Below are positions 48,640 to 59,076 of a DNA stretch of 64,000 bases, in pieces; the stretch's first letter is position 1; each line of letters begins with the position of its first letter. The notes beneath the pieces were generated by a model. That model worked only from the letters and a program-made list of their open reading frames with translations. It was not told where the DNA came from and ran no database searches. The DNA is taken from positions 1-64,000 of the forward strand of contig CAJOJQ010000012.1 in the NCBI GenBank assembly GCA_905234985.1, written 5' to 3'. This stretch comes from an uncultured Christensenellaceae bacterium (GTDB lineage Bacteria; Bacillota; Clostridia; Christensenellales; Aristaeellaceae). The position numbers and the translations under genes are program-made.

Positions 48640-49920
48640 TCAATCATCCTCCATGTTGCTTTCCACCGTGACCGGCACGCCCTTCTCCACCAGAAACCGC
48701 AGCATTTCCCGGGGCAGGGTGGTTTCCCGGATGTTGCTGGAAAAAATCAGGCGCAGCTCGTCGCCCGTGGTGACGGAGGCGCAGTTGCACAGCGGCGCGG
48801 AGGGCGGCCCCAACTGGAACTCAAACCGGCGGATCAGCCGGTCCGTGCCCGTGGGCAATTCGGTGCGGCCCAAATTGGTGAGGGTGGACGTCACCAGCCG
48901 GTCGCCCGCCTTGCGGAAAATGCTGCTGATGACCCAGTTTTTGATGAACCGGGGCACCAGACGAACCAGCAGGTTCTTTTCGTCCGCCACGTTGGTGGCG
49001 ATCACGGCGCTGAGCAGCTTGGGGTTCACGGCGTACTTCATGTAGGCGTGTACCTCGCCCACGATTTCCTCGAAGGCGTAGGCTCCTAAGCGCGGATCAA
49101 TGCCGGGATTGACGAAGGTGGAAAAATTGCGCATGGTGGGCGAAGGGTAAAAGGCCCGCATGTTCACCGGCACGGACACCCGCAGGGGCTTTTTGCGCCG
49201 GGGGCGCTGGGCCTCCTGGCTTTGGTAGGCCGTCCACAGCATCACGCTCACCAGATATTCCGTCACCGTGGCGTTCAGCTTCTTTGCTTCTGCCAGCAGG
49301 GGCGCGCAGGGGATGGACGCGGCGATGATGTGCAGGGTGTGGGGAATTTCGCGGGTGGCGGGGAAGTGATACGCGGGTTCTTCCTTCCGGGAGGCCCGCA
49401 CGTGAGGCAGGGGCATGCGCAGAAATGCGTCCTGGGTTTCCTCCGGGCTGGACTTGTCCAGGGGACGCACCGCGCCGCGGTCGAACTGCACCCTCTTCCC
49501 GCCCAAGCGCAGGTATTCCACCGCCAGGGTCTTGATGAAGGTAAGCCCCCCGCTTCCGTCCGTCAGCGCGTGGAAAAATTCTGCCGAAATGCGGCTGCGG
49601 TAATAGAATACCCTGAGCAGATACCCGTGATCCTGATGGAAACGGAAGGGCATGCAGGGATGGCCCGCGTCCTGCCGCACGGTGAGCGGTTCCCGAATCT
49701 CCTCTAAGTAATACCAGAACAGGCCGGACCGCATGCGCACCTTCAGGGAAGGAAAGCGGGGCAAAATATTGTCCACCGCCTGCTGCAAGCGCTTGGGGTC
49801 CACCGTCTCGGTCAGCTCCACCGAAATGCGGAAGGCACTGCTCCACCGGAAGGAGGAAACCGCCGGATACAGCTTGCCCGCGTTATCCAGCTTGAACCAA
49901 CGCTTTCCGCGCAAAGCCAT
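48640..49920 (-). CDS. Condensation-domain-like acyltransferase
   Basis: A 426-residue protein of the CoA-dependent acyltransferase/condensation superfamily (alcohol acetyltransferase-like). The active-site motif HxxxDG is present as FHALTDGSGG, and the C-terminal LTNLGRTELPTG and ASVTTGDELRLIFSSNI match the structural DFGWG-side region. The start at 49920 (MALRGKRWFKLD) has GGAGGGGG just upstream. It would transfer an acyl group to an alcohol, amine or glycolipid. It is followed 3 bases later by the zinc-ribbon membrane protein, an arrangement worth noting. Confidence 0.8.
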   Translation of the reverse strand: MALRGKRWFKLDNAGKLYPAVSSFRWSSAFRISVELTETVDPKRLQQAVDNILPRFPSLKVRMRSGLFWYYLEEIREPLTVRQDAGHPCMPFRFHQDHGYLLRVFYYRSRISAEFFHALTDGSGGLTFIKTLAVEYLRLGGKRVQFDRGAVRPLDKSSPEETQDAFLRMPLPHVRASRKEEPAYHFPATREIPHTLHIIAASIPCAPLLAEAKKLNATVTEYLVSVMLWTAYQSQEAQRPRRKKPLRVSVPVNMRAFYPSPTMRNFSTFVNPGIDPRLGAYAFEEIVGEVHAYMKYAVNPKLLSAVIATNVADEKNLLVRLVPRFIKNWVISSIFRKAGDRLVTSTLTNLGRTELPTGTDRLIRRFEFQLGPPSAPLCNCASVTTGDELRLIFSSNIRETTLPREMLRFLVEKGVPVTVESNMEDD

Positions 49921-49941
49921 TCCCCCTCCCGTACTGGCACA

Positions 49942-49970
49942 GTATACCATAAACGGACTCGCCGCACAAG
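49942..49970 (-). promoter_or_regulatory. Promoter of the acyltransferase operon
   Basis: Minus strand TTGTGC (49965-49970), 17 bases, TATACT (49942-49947), 22 bases before the start codon. Confidence 0.65.
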
Positions 49971-50047
49971 GCACTGAAAGGATTTGTGTGAAAGTTTATG
50001 CAGGATTCACGATCAGGCGGGATTTGTCAAAATATTTGGTACGGCTA

Positions 50048-50076
50048 TGGACGAAAAATGCAAATCATGCTATAAT
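50048..50076 (+). promoter_or_regulatory. Promoter of the first NlpC/P60-like gene
   Basis: TGGACG (50048-50053), 17 bases, TATAAT (50071-50076). Confidence 0.6.
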
Positions 50077-50134
50077 ATGCCATCCGTTGGCAATCGCGCG
50101 GAGAGAAGAAAACGGAAGAAGGTTGAAATTGTTG

Positions 50135-51055
50135 ATGAAAAAATGCATCGTTTGGACGCTTTTGCTGATCCTCCTATGCGGCGCTTGCGTGAGCGCGAAC
50201 GCGGAATTGGAAAAAAATCCTTTGCTGGACGCGGCTTTTTCCGCACTGGAGAAGGACAATATTTTTCAGCGCCGCTATAACGAGCTGACCGGGTCCAACG
50301 TGGAATCCCTGTTCGAGTTGGGCGTGCCCTACTTTTTCGGCCAGCAGGTGAGCAACGGCAAGCTGCTGAACAAAACGTATCTCGTATCCAAATATCCGGA
50401 ATACGCCATCAAAAAATGCTTAGAAGTCACCAAGACTTTCGTGAAAGGCGATCTGTATATTTATGGCTTTGACTGCTCCGGCTATACGCGGTGGATCTAC
50501 GACCAGTGCGGCCTGGGCATGCATCCCGGCCTGCAGGATATGATCACCAAGGGCCAATACCGGCAGTATCACCTGTATAACGGCGGCAAAAACTGGACGA
50601 GCCAAAAGAAAGTCATGCCCGCCTATAACGAGCTGAAAAACACCCTGCAAGTGGGTGACCTGCTGGTGACGAAGCATTCAGCCCGCCATATCATGATGTA
50701 CATTGGCACCCTTTCTGATTACGGCTTCACGGCGGAGGAAGTGCCCGATCTGGCCCCCTACCTGGACAATCCCCTGGTGATCCACTGCGGCCCCAGCCCC
50801 TTCTACGGCGAGCGCTTCCAGAAGCTGATCGACGAAAACCCCGAGCGCTATGGCCGCTGCCATACCACCAACGGCGGCGTGGAGGTTTCCATTTTGGGGG
50901 TGAAGCCCGAGGAAGCCACCTATCACACCACTGTGTTCCATACGAAAATTTACAGCGCCGATTACGATTATTTCCTGATCGACGACGGCAATTACATGCT
51001 GACGCTGCGGGACATTGATAACGCCACCTCCTTCTGCTGGTACAGAATGCATTAA
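50135..51055 (+). CDS. Secreted NlpC/P60-like cysteine hydrolase, paralogue 1
   Basis: A 306-residue secreted protein (signal KKCIVWTLLLILLCGACVSA, then NAE). The core resembles NlpC/P60 enzymes: catalytic cysteine in YGFDCSGYTRWIYDQCGL, histidine in HSARHIMMYIGTL and a third polar residue probably H in NPLVIHCGPSPF. VGDLLVTK is the usual strand before the histidine. It would cleave peptidoglycan stem peptides or act as an amidase. Start chosen at the ATG giving the signal peptide; GAAGG is 12 bases upstream. The next gene is a clear paralogue. Confidence 0.8.
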   Translation: MKKCIVWTLLLILLCGACVSANAELEKNPLLDAAFSALEKDNIFQRRYNELTGSNVESLFELGVPYFFGQQVSNGKLLNKTYLVSKYPEYAIKKCLEVTKTFVKGDLYIYGFDCSGYTRWIYDQCGLGMHPGLQDMITKGQYRQYHLYNGGKNWTSQKKVMPAYNELKNTLQVGDLLVTKHSARHIMMYIGTLSDYGFTAEEVPDLAPYLDNPLVIHCGPSPFYGERFQKLIDENPERYGRCHTTNGGVEVSILGVKPEEATYHTTVFHTKIYSADYDYFLIDDGNYMLTLRDIDNATSFCWYRMH

Positions 51056-51103
51056 AAAATTCGTTTCCCTGCGAAGCAATTTTTTCGCAGGGCACAATTC
51101 TGT

Positions 51104-51259
51104 AAAGAAAGGATGAGCGCACGGGCGCAGCCGTGGCGCGTCCCGCCGCTTCCGTATGGATAAGCGGCGGGCATCCAAAAGAAAGGATGAGCGCACGGGC
51201 GCAGCCGTGGCGCGTCCCGCCGCTTCCGCATGGATAAGCGGCGGGCATCCAAAAGAAAG
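51104..51259 (+). repeat. 74-bp tandem duplication with hairpin between paralogues
   Basis: Two direct copies of a 74-bp unit, 51104-51177 and 51178-51251, differing at one base (CCGTATGG versus CCGCATGG), and the first 8 bases of a third, AAAGAAAGG, which forms the ribosome binding site of the second gene. Each unit has a hairpin CCCGCCGCTT, loop of 10, AAGCGGCGGG. A separate CCCTGCGAA/TTCGCAGGG hairpin lies at about 51067-51092 before the array. Confidence 0.85.
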
Positions 51260-51269
51260 GAAACGCCGA

Positions 51270-52148
51270 ATGAAAAGGATCATTGCGCTGGCGCTGCTTT
51301 TGCTGTGCATGGCGAGCCTGTGCCCGGCTCAGGCGGAAGTGGAGCGCAGCCCCTTCCTGGACAACGCCCTCGCCGCCCTGGAAAAGGGAAATATTTTTAT
51401 CGCGCGCTACAACGCCATCACCGGGGCGGAGGTGGAGGCCCTGTTTGAATTGGGCATTCCCTATCTGTTCGGCGGTACGGAAGGCGGTGGCGTGTTCAAC
51501 AAATGGCCCGAATACAACAAACGCCTGTGCTGGCAGAATTCCCAGTTTTTCGTCAAGGACAAGGTGTACATCAACGGCTTTGACTGTTCGGGCTTCACCC
51601 GCTGGGTCTACCACAAGTGCCACCTGCCTGCCCACGATACGCTGAACAATATCGCTCTGAATTACAGCGTATATAATAACAATTACGTATATTCCCAGCG
51701 CCCCGGCCAGCATTTGCCGCCCTATGAGGAGCTGGCCGCGTCCCTGCGGGTGGGGGATTTGTTCATCATGAAGCGCCCCGATTCCGCGTACCGCCACGTC
51801 ATGATGTTCATCGGCACCCTGCGGGATTACGGCTTTACGGCGGAGGAAGCGCCCGACCTGGCCGACTATCTGGATTTTCCCCTGGTGATCCATTGCAGCG
51901 CCCATCCCCAGTTTGGTGAGCGCTTCCAGCAGTTCATCGACAGCCACCCGGAGGGGTACGGCAACTGCCTCACCACCGACGGCGGGGTGCAGGTGTCTAT
52001 CATCGGCGTGCCGCTGGAAAAGACGCCCTATCACACCCACGTGCAGAATACCGATTTTTCCTATTTCCTGCTGCCCGACGGCTCCATCATGACGGCGCTG
52101 AACGTGTTCGGCCTGACCTCCTACTGCTGGTACAGGATGAACCCTTAA
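51270..52148 (+). CDS. Secreted NlpC/P60-like cysteine hydrolase, paralogue 2
   Basis: A 292-residue secreted protein (signal IIALALLLLCMASLCPAQA). It parallels paralogue 1 along its length: FLDNALAALEKGNIFIARYN, LFELGIPYLFGG, catalytic NGFDCSGFTRWVYHKCHL, VGDLFIMKRPD, RHVMMFIGTLRDYGFTAEEA and LVIHCSAHPQFGERFQQ. The C-termini also match (YCWYRMN versus FCWYRMH). Start at 51270 because AAGAAAGG precedes it and a signal peptide begins there; the longer frame reads through the 74-bp repeats. Probably a recent gene duplication. Confidence 0.8.
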   Translation: MKRIIALALLLLCMASLCPAQAEVERSPFLDNALAALEKGNIFIARYNAITGAEVEALFELGIPYLFGGTEGGGVFNKWPEYNKRLCWQNSQFFVKDKVYINGFDCSGFTRWVYHKCHLPAHDTLNNIALNYSVYNNNYVYSQRPGQHLPPYEELAASLRVGDLFIMKRPDSAYRHVMMFIGTLRDYGFTAEEAPDLADYLDFPLVIHCSAHPQFGERFQQFIDSHPEGYGNCLTTDGGVQVSIIGVPLEKTPYHTHVQNTDFSYFLLPDGSIMTALNVFGLTSYCWYRMNP

Positions 52149-52501
52149 TCCTTTAAGTACGCCCGGTGTTCCCCCGGAAAATCCCGTTTCAGGTTCCGGT
52201 CGGCCTTTTCCCGGTACGCCCGCTCGAATTCCTCCGCCTTCACGCCGCAGCACAGCAGCACGTCCGTCAAATACATGAACACATCCGCCATTTCCTCGCA
52301 GAAATGGGCGCGCACGGTATCGTCGTCGACCACCGCCTGCGCGCCTCTTTTTTTCAGGATGGCGGACACTTCCCCGATTTCCTCCACGGCGTAAAGCAGA
52401 TGATGCTTGGCGGTTTCGGGGCTGTCGCCCTCCCAAACGCCCTTGTATTTCTCCTGCAATGCAAGCTGAATGTTCATGAAATCCTGCACGGTCATGCCCA
52501 T
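52145..52501 (-). CDS. MazG-like nucleotide pyrophosphohydrolase
   Basis: A 118-residue all-alpha NTP-PPase fold protein. Metal-binding residues are in LLYAVEEIGEVSAILKKRG (ExxE) and HFCEEMADVFMYLTDVLLC (ExxD). Single-domain MazG proteins hydrolyse NTPs or dNTPs to limit damaged nucleotides. GAGGAAG is 9 bases before the ATG. It converges with the NlpC paralogue 2 with a 4-base stop overlap. Confidence 0.88.
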   Translation of the reverse strand: MGMTVQDFMNIQLALQEKYKGVWEGDSPETAKHHLLYAVEEIGEVSAILKKRGAQAVVDDDTVRAHFCEEMADVFMYLTDVLLCCGVKAEEFERAYREKADRNLKRDFPGEHRAYLKD

Positions 52502-52547
52502 GGTATATCTTCCTCTCGTTGTTATTCGCTCGTCATTATACCATAGT

Positions 52548-52955
52548 TCACTTCTTCCAGCTATACTGCGCCTGTTTTTTTAAGGTTTCTTCGTCCTCCC
52601 CGTCCCGGACGCGGCGGGCGGCGACCACCCGGCGCTCGTTATCGTAATCCACGCAGGTGACCAGCAGAAGCAGCTGATCGTCGGGCCGCACGTCGATGGG
52701 GCAGGAAAGAACGGAGGCGTTGGACAGCGCGTTTAGCGCGGTTTGCCGCTCCTGGATGTCGGACGACAGGAAAGAAAAGAGATTGACGTAATTCCTGACC
52801 GGTTCCACGATGTTGACGGTGCCCACGGCGAAGATCACATACCGCCCGTCCTCGTACAGGGTATCGAAGGTGACAAAGGGATGGGTCCGGTAAAAGCCGA
52901 TGTTTTCGTAATTGCGCAGACAGCCGAACCTGACAGGGTATAGTAACCCCGTCAA
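52548..52955 (-). pseudogene. 5'-truncated class B sortase
   Basis: The frame encodes the C-terminal 130 residues of a class B sortase: FGCLRNYENIGFYRTHPFVT, LYEDGRYVIFAVGTVNI, LLLLVTCVDYDNERRVVAAR, with the catalytic cysteine (TCVDYD) and arginine (RRVVAAR). The N-terminal half with the signal anchor and the catalytic histidine motif (YGHxM) is missing; homology stops abruptly near 52930 and is replaced by unrelated, repeat-containing DNA. The apparent start is a TTG without a good ribosome binding site. It is therefore a remnant and should be inactive. Confidence 0.75.
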
Positions 52956-53032
52956 GTTCGACGGTTATCCATCACGAATGTAATATGCAGTTTCAAGCGC
53001 CCCGCAGGACGCAAAAAGGGCGCAGTTAGCCT

Positions 53033-53061
53033 GTGCCGTGCCGTGCCGTGCCGTGCCGTGC
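53033..53061. repeat. GTGCC microsatellite
   Basis: Five perfect GTGCC units and GTGC (29 bp) in the gap between the sortase remnant and the FAD oxidoreductase gene. It suggests slippage or past rearrangement at the breakpoint. The rest of 52956-53167 contains no frame or known site that I see. Confidence 0.85.
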
Positions 53062-53167
53062 GAGAGTACGCTTAAATTGCATAACTGTCAAGCCCTTTTC
53101 TGAAATGGTAACAGCGCTTCGGGGTTCCAAATCATGATCTCCCGAAAGGCCGCTTCCCCAATGGACG

Positions 53168-54478
53168 TTACACAAACTCCGCGCCGCGCTTTATCATTTC
53201 GGCGCGGATCAGGCGGCCGTCGTTCAGGCCCAGGGCGGCGGCGATCCCGGCGGCCTCGCCCAGCGCCCGGCAGGTGGGAATGATCCGCAGGGAGGACTGG
53301 GCGATGAACTCTGCCCCGATGTTCCTCCCGGCGGCCAGCAGATTATCCACGCCCTTCACGATCAGGCTGCGGAAGGGGATTTCATAATACTTGCGCGGTT
53401 CGTCCTCCTTCCGGGCCAAATCCTGGTTCACCAGCTTCCTGCCGTGTACGTCCACGGGATAATTGGTCTGAGCGATAGCGTCGTCGAACTTGCGCCAGAA
53501 AAAAGCGTCTTCCGTCGTCAGCACGTATTCTGTCACGGCGCGGCGGCCCTCCCGAATGCCCACCATGGGGGAGATTTGCGCGATATAAGCGTTTTCAAAT
53601 CCCGGCAGGTGCTTTCGGTAGAAACGAAGATGCCGCAGGATGCGCAGCTTGCCTTGCACCTGAACGGCGCTCTGGTTCTCCGCGCTGGTAATATCGTCGA
53701 TGTCAAAGAATTCGGGACAGTTGAACGCGATCACGTCCCCGCGGCCCGGCACGGTGAAAAACTGCCAGTATAGGGCGTCTTCCCGCGACAGCTCCCCGTC
53801 CTCCGCCGCTTTCTGGAAAAGGGGGTTCAGCTTCCAGCTTCCCTGGCCGAAGGTGGCCGCGCCGTCGTAATTTTCGGGGCGCGGCGCGTTTGGCGTGCCG
53901 CGAATTTCCGCAAGGAAGCGCCAGAACCGATCCGTGTCGATGCCGCCGATCATGTAGCGGAGGGAACAGGGCTGGTTCCGGTGATTTTCTTCGTCGCCGT
54001 GCATGGTGGCAAGGCCCGCGAAATGGCAAACCAGGGCGTCGCCCGTGGCGTCGATATACCGGCGGCTCGCCCGCACGGTGCTGCTGCCGCTGGCGTTGCT
54101 CACGTTCACGCCGGTGATATGGCCGTTTTCCTTTTCCACCCCCGTTATCATGGTGTGGTAGAGCATTTTCACGCCCCGCTCATAGAGCATTTCCTCCAGC
54201 ACCACCGACAGCATGACGGGATCGAAAAAGCACCTTTTGTCCCCGTCGCTTGCGTTCTCCCGGCGCAGGCGGTCGATGATCTCCAGTCCGATATAGGAGC
54301 ATTGGGGCCTGCCGGGAATGCCGGGGGACATGAGGGGCGTGACCAGCCCCAGGGCGCTGCTGCCGCCCGCGCCGCCAAACTGTTCCACCGCCAACACCTT
54401 CGCGCCGCTGTCCGCCGCGGCGATGGCCGCCGCCGCTCCCGCTGTTCCCGCGCCCAGCACCACCACGTCATATTCCAC
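53168..54478 (-). CDS. FAD-dependent oxidoreductase
   Basis: A 436-residue flavoprotein of the FAD_oxidored (PF12831-type) group. The N-terminal Rossmann motif is VVVLGAGTAGAAAAIAAADS with the acidic end VEQFGG, and the second FAD contact is DNLLAAGRNIGAEFIAQSSL with RIIPTCRALGEAAG at the C-terminus. Related proteins act on sugars or polyols, often in carbohydrate gene clusters. No partner is close here. Cytoplasmic, no signal peptide. Confidence 0.85.
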   Translation of the reverse strand: MEYDVVVLGAGTAGAAAAIAAADSGAKVLAVEQFGGAGGSSALGLVTPLMSPGIPGRPQCSYIGLEIIDRLRRENASDGDKRCFFDPVMLSVVLEEMLYERGVKMLYHTMITGVEKENGHITGVNVSNASGSSTVRASRRYIDATGDALVCHFAGLATMHGDEENHRNQPCSLRYMIGGIDTDRFWRFLAEIRGTPNAPRPENYDGAATFGQGSWKLNPLFQKAAEDGELSREDALYWQFFTVPGRGDVIAFNCPEFFDIDDITSAENQSAVQVQGKLRILRHLRFYRKHLPGFENAYIAQISPMVGIREGRRAVTEYVLTTEDAFFWRKFDDAIAQTNYPVDVHGRKLVNQDLARKEDEPRKYYEIPFRSLIVKGVDNLLAAGRNIGAEFIAQSSLRIIPTCRALGEAAGIAAALGLNDGRLIRAEMIKRGAEFV

Positions 54479-54537
54479 CGTTCAGCCCTTCTTTCTTTTC
54501 TGTCTTTTCGGTTTTATTCGTCAAGCCGCAAGAAAAA

Positions 54538-54564
54538 CCCTGCATGGCACGAATCCATGCAGGG
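54538..54564. terminator. Bidirectional terminator after gdhA
   Basis: CCCTGCATGG (54538-54547) pairs perfectly with CCATGCAGGG (54555-54564), followed by CTTTTT on plus and TTTTTC on minus. Confidence 0.88.
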
Positions 54565-54602
54565 CTTTTTCAGTGATAATGTACAAACGGGAATATTTCC
54601 GA

Positions 54603-57510
<2,908 letters not shown>

Positions 57511-57513
57511 GGT

Positions 57514-58197
57514 TTACGCCTCCTTCGCGGCCCGGCGGTACTTGATATAAGCCAAAGCAATCGCCAGTGCGCCGCTGGGGATAATCATGAAGCTGGTGGA
57601 GGAGGTGAGGGAGGGAACCAGGGTGAACAGCACCGTCATCACCGTCAGGGGAACCAGCGCCAACAGGGGGCTTTTGCGGAAATACTTATACGCCATGGCC
57701 CCGAACAGGGCGGGCACCACGTTGGCGAAGGCGGGCTGGAGGGCGGGGCTTTGCAGCACGGGCTGGAGGGGGATCATGAGCAGCACGCCCAGCGCCAATA
57801 CTAAGATGGTGACAAGCGAGGACGCGGCGATGGACAGGGTGGAAATCACCTCGTTTTCCGCCGTGCCCGTTTTGGCGTCCACCAGCTCCTTGGCGTTGAC
57901 GGCGCAGGGAATTTTCATGTTGATGAGGTTGCCGGTGATAAAGGCTAAATAACTGCCGCCCGCGCCTAACATGGGAGTGTACACCAGGAATTCCACCACG
58001 CTGCTCACCGTCCATACCAGGCCCACGGAAAGGAAGCCCTTGGCGGCGGCCTGCATATCCGGCATGGCCCCTAACACCGCGCCGATCACAAAGGGCGCGC
58101 CCAAAAGGAGAATCAGCGTCAGCACCGAAACCACACGGCCCAGCCGGTGGGTGGATTTGAGGTATTTTTCATAATACGCTTCATGATTGTTCGTCAT
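57514..58197 (-). CDS. Multi-pass membrane protein, transporter-like, unknown
   Basis: A 227-residue protein with about six hydrophobic segments (VVSVLTLILLLGAPFVIGAV; FLSVGLVWTVSSVVEFLVYT; and others). GGSYLAFITGNLINMKIPCA lies at the middle and resembles a substrate loop. It sits between a DUF5058-like membrane gene (gap 13 bases) and the M20 peptidase gene (gap 3 bases). The trio is best read as a two-part transporter importing or exporting small peptides or amidated amino acids that the peptidase then hydrolyses. Confidence 0.75.
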   Translation of the reverse strand: MTNNHEAYYEKYLKSTHRLGRVVSVLTLILLLGAPFVIGAVLGAMPDMQAAAKGFLSVGLVWTVSSVVEFLVYTPMLGAGGSYLAFITGNLINMKIPCAVNAKELVDAKTGTAENEVISTLSIAASSLVTILVLALGVLLMIPLQPVLQSPALQPAFANVVPALFGAMAYKYFRKSPLLALVPLTVMTVLFTLVPSLTSSTSFMIIPSGALAIALAYIKYRRAAKEA

Positions 58198-58210
58198 TGC
58201 TTTTTCCCCC

Positions 58211-58960
58211 TTATCCCACGATGACCGCCGCCAGCATGCCGCACAGCATGCTGCCCGCGATGGAGAAGTTATCCAGCCACGCCATGTTCTTCTTTTCGGC
58301 CAGATAAGTAAACAGAGCCATCACCAGGGCCGATACGCCCGCCGTCAGCAGGGGCGACCAGTCACCGGCGAAGGAAAAGGCCCCTTTGCCGGAAATGAAC
58401 GCGCCCAAATAGCTGCCGATGTAGGCGCTGACCATGCCGATGAACATGGCCGCCATGGCGTGGTCGCCAAAGCCGCCCTTTTTCTTCTCTCCGGCGTCCT
58501 TGCCGCTGCTTTGCAGGCGGTTCAGATAACGCCGGTTGAACAGGGCGGACAGCACCATGCCCCACATGATGCACACGCTCATGAGCAGGGCGATGGTGGA
58601 AAAGGCCTGGGCCGTCATGGGATCGCTGCCCAAACGGACGCCCAACTGCTCCGCCGCCGCGCTTGCCACCTGGGTTTCATAGTGCAGCGCGCCGATCACC
58701 GACAGGCGCAGCCAGGGCCAGGGCGTGCCGAGGCTGCCGCTTAAGGCCAGCACCCCAAGCAAGATGCCCACGCTGGGCAGCAGGGAAAAGGTGACGCTGG
58801 AAAAAAGGGCGCGCTTCATGCGCACCGTGTCCATGCCCAGCGCCTTGCCCGCCCGCCAGGCGCGCACCAGAAAAATGACGCATACCACGGCGATAAAAGC
58901 GACGATGGCGCCGCAGATCAAATACAGCGCCCCACCGTTCAATTGTTCCAAAATCGACAA
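58211..58960 (-). CDS. DUF5058-like integral membrane protein
   Basis: A 249-residue protein with about seven hydrophobic segments. The start is a TTG at 58960: AGGAGG sits 9 bases before it, and the residues after it (SILEQLNGGALYLICGAIVA) begin the first membrane segment; the ATG at 58978 contains the Shine-Dalgarno itself and is rejected. SALFNRRYLNRLQSSGKDAG is a charged cytoplasmic loop. Together with the next two genes it forms an operon of two membrane proteins and a peptidase. Confidence 0.75.
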   Translation of the reverse strand: MSILEQLNGGALYLICGAIVAFIAVVCVIFLVRAWRAGKALGMDTVRMKRALFSSVTFSLLPSVGILLGVLALSGSLGTPWPWLRLSVIGALHYETQVASAAAEQLGVRLGSDPMTAQAFSTIALLMSVCIMWGMVLSALFNRRYLNRLQSSGKDAGEKKKGGFGDHAMAAMFIGMVSAYIGSYLGAFISGKGAFSFAGDWSPLLTAGVSALVMALFTYLAEKKNMAWLDNFSIAGSMLCGMLAAVIVG

Positions 58961-58994
58961 TGCCTTGAACCTCCTCATTACAGAAATCCGGAAC

Positions 58995-59023
58995 ATTATA
59001 CCATCGACGCATCAAAAAAACAA
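58995..59023 (-). promoter_or_regulatory. Promoter of the DUF5058-M20 operon
   Basis: Minus strand TTGTTT (59018-59023), 17 bases, TATAAT (58995-59000). Confidence 0.65.
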
Positions 59024-59076
59024 CAAGGTGCAAAAATCGCTTTTTTGTGCTACAATAAGGCTGGAGGGGGAACAGC

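Noticed and set aside
53033-53061. CRISPR-like array
   Set aside because: The repeats are contiguous 5-mers without spacers, a microsatellite.
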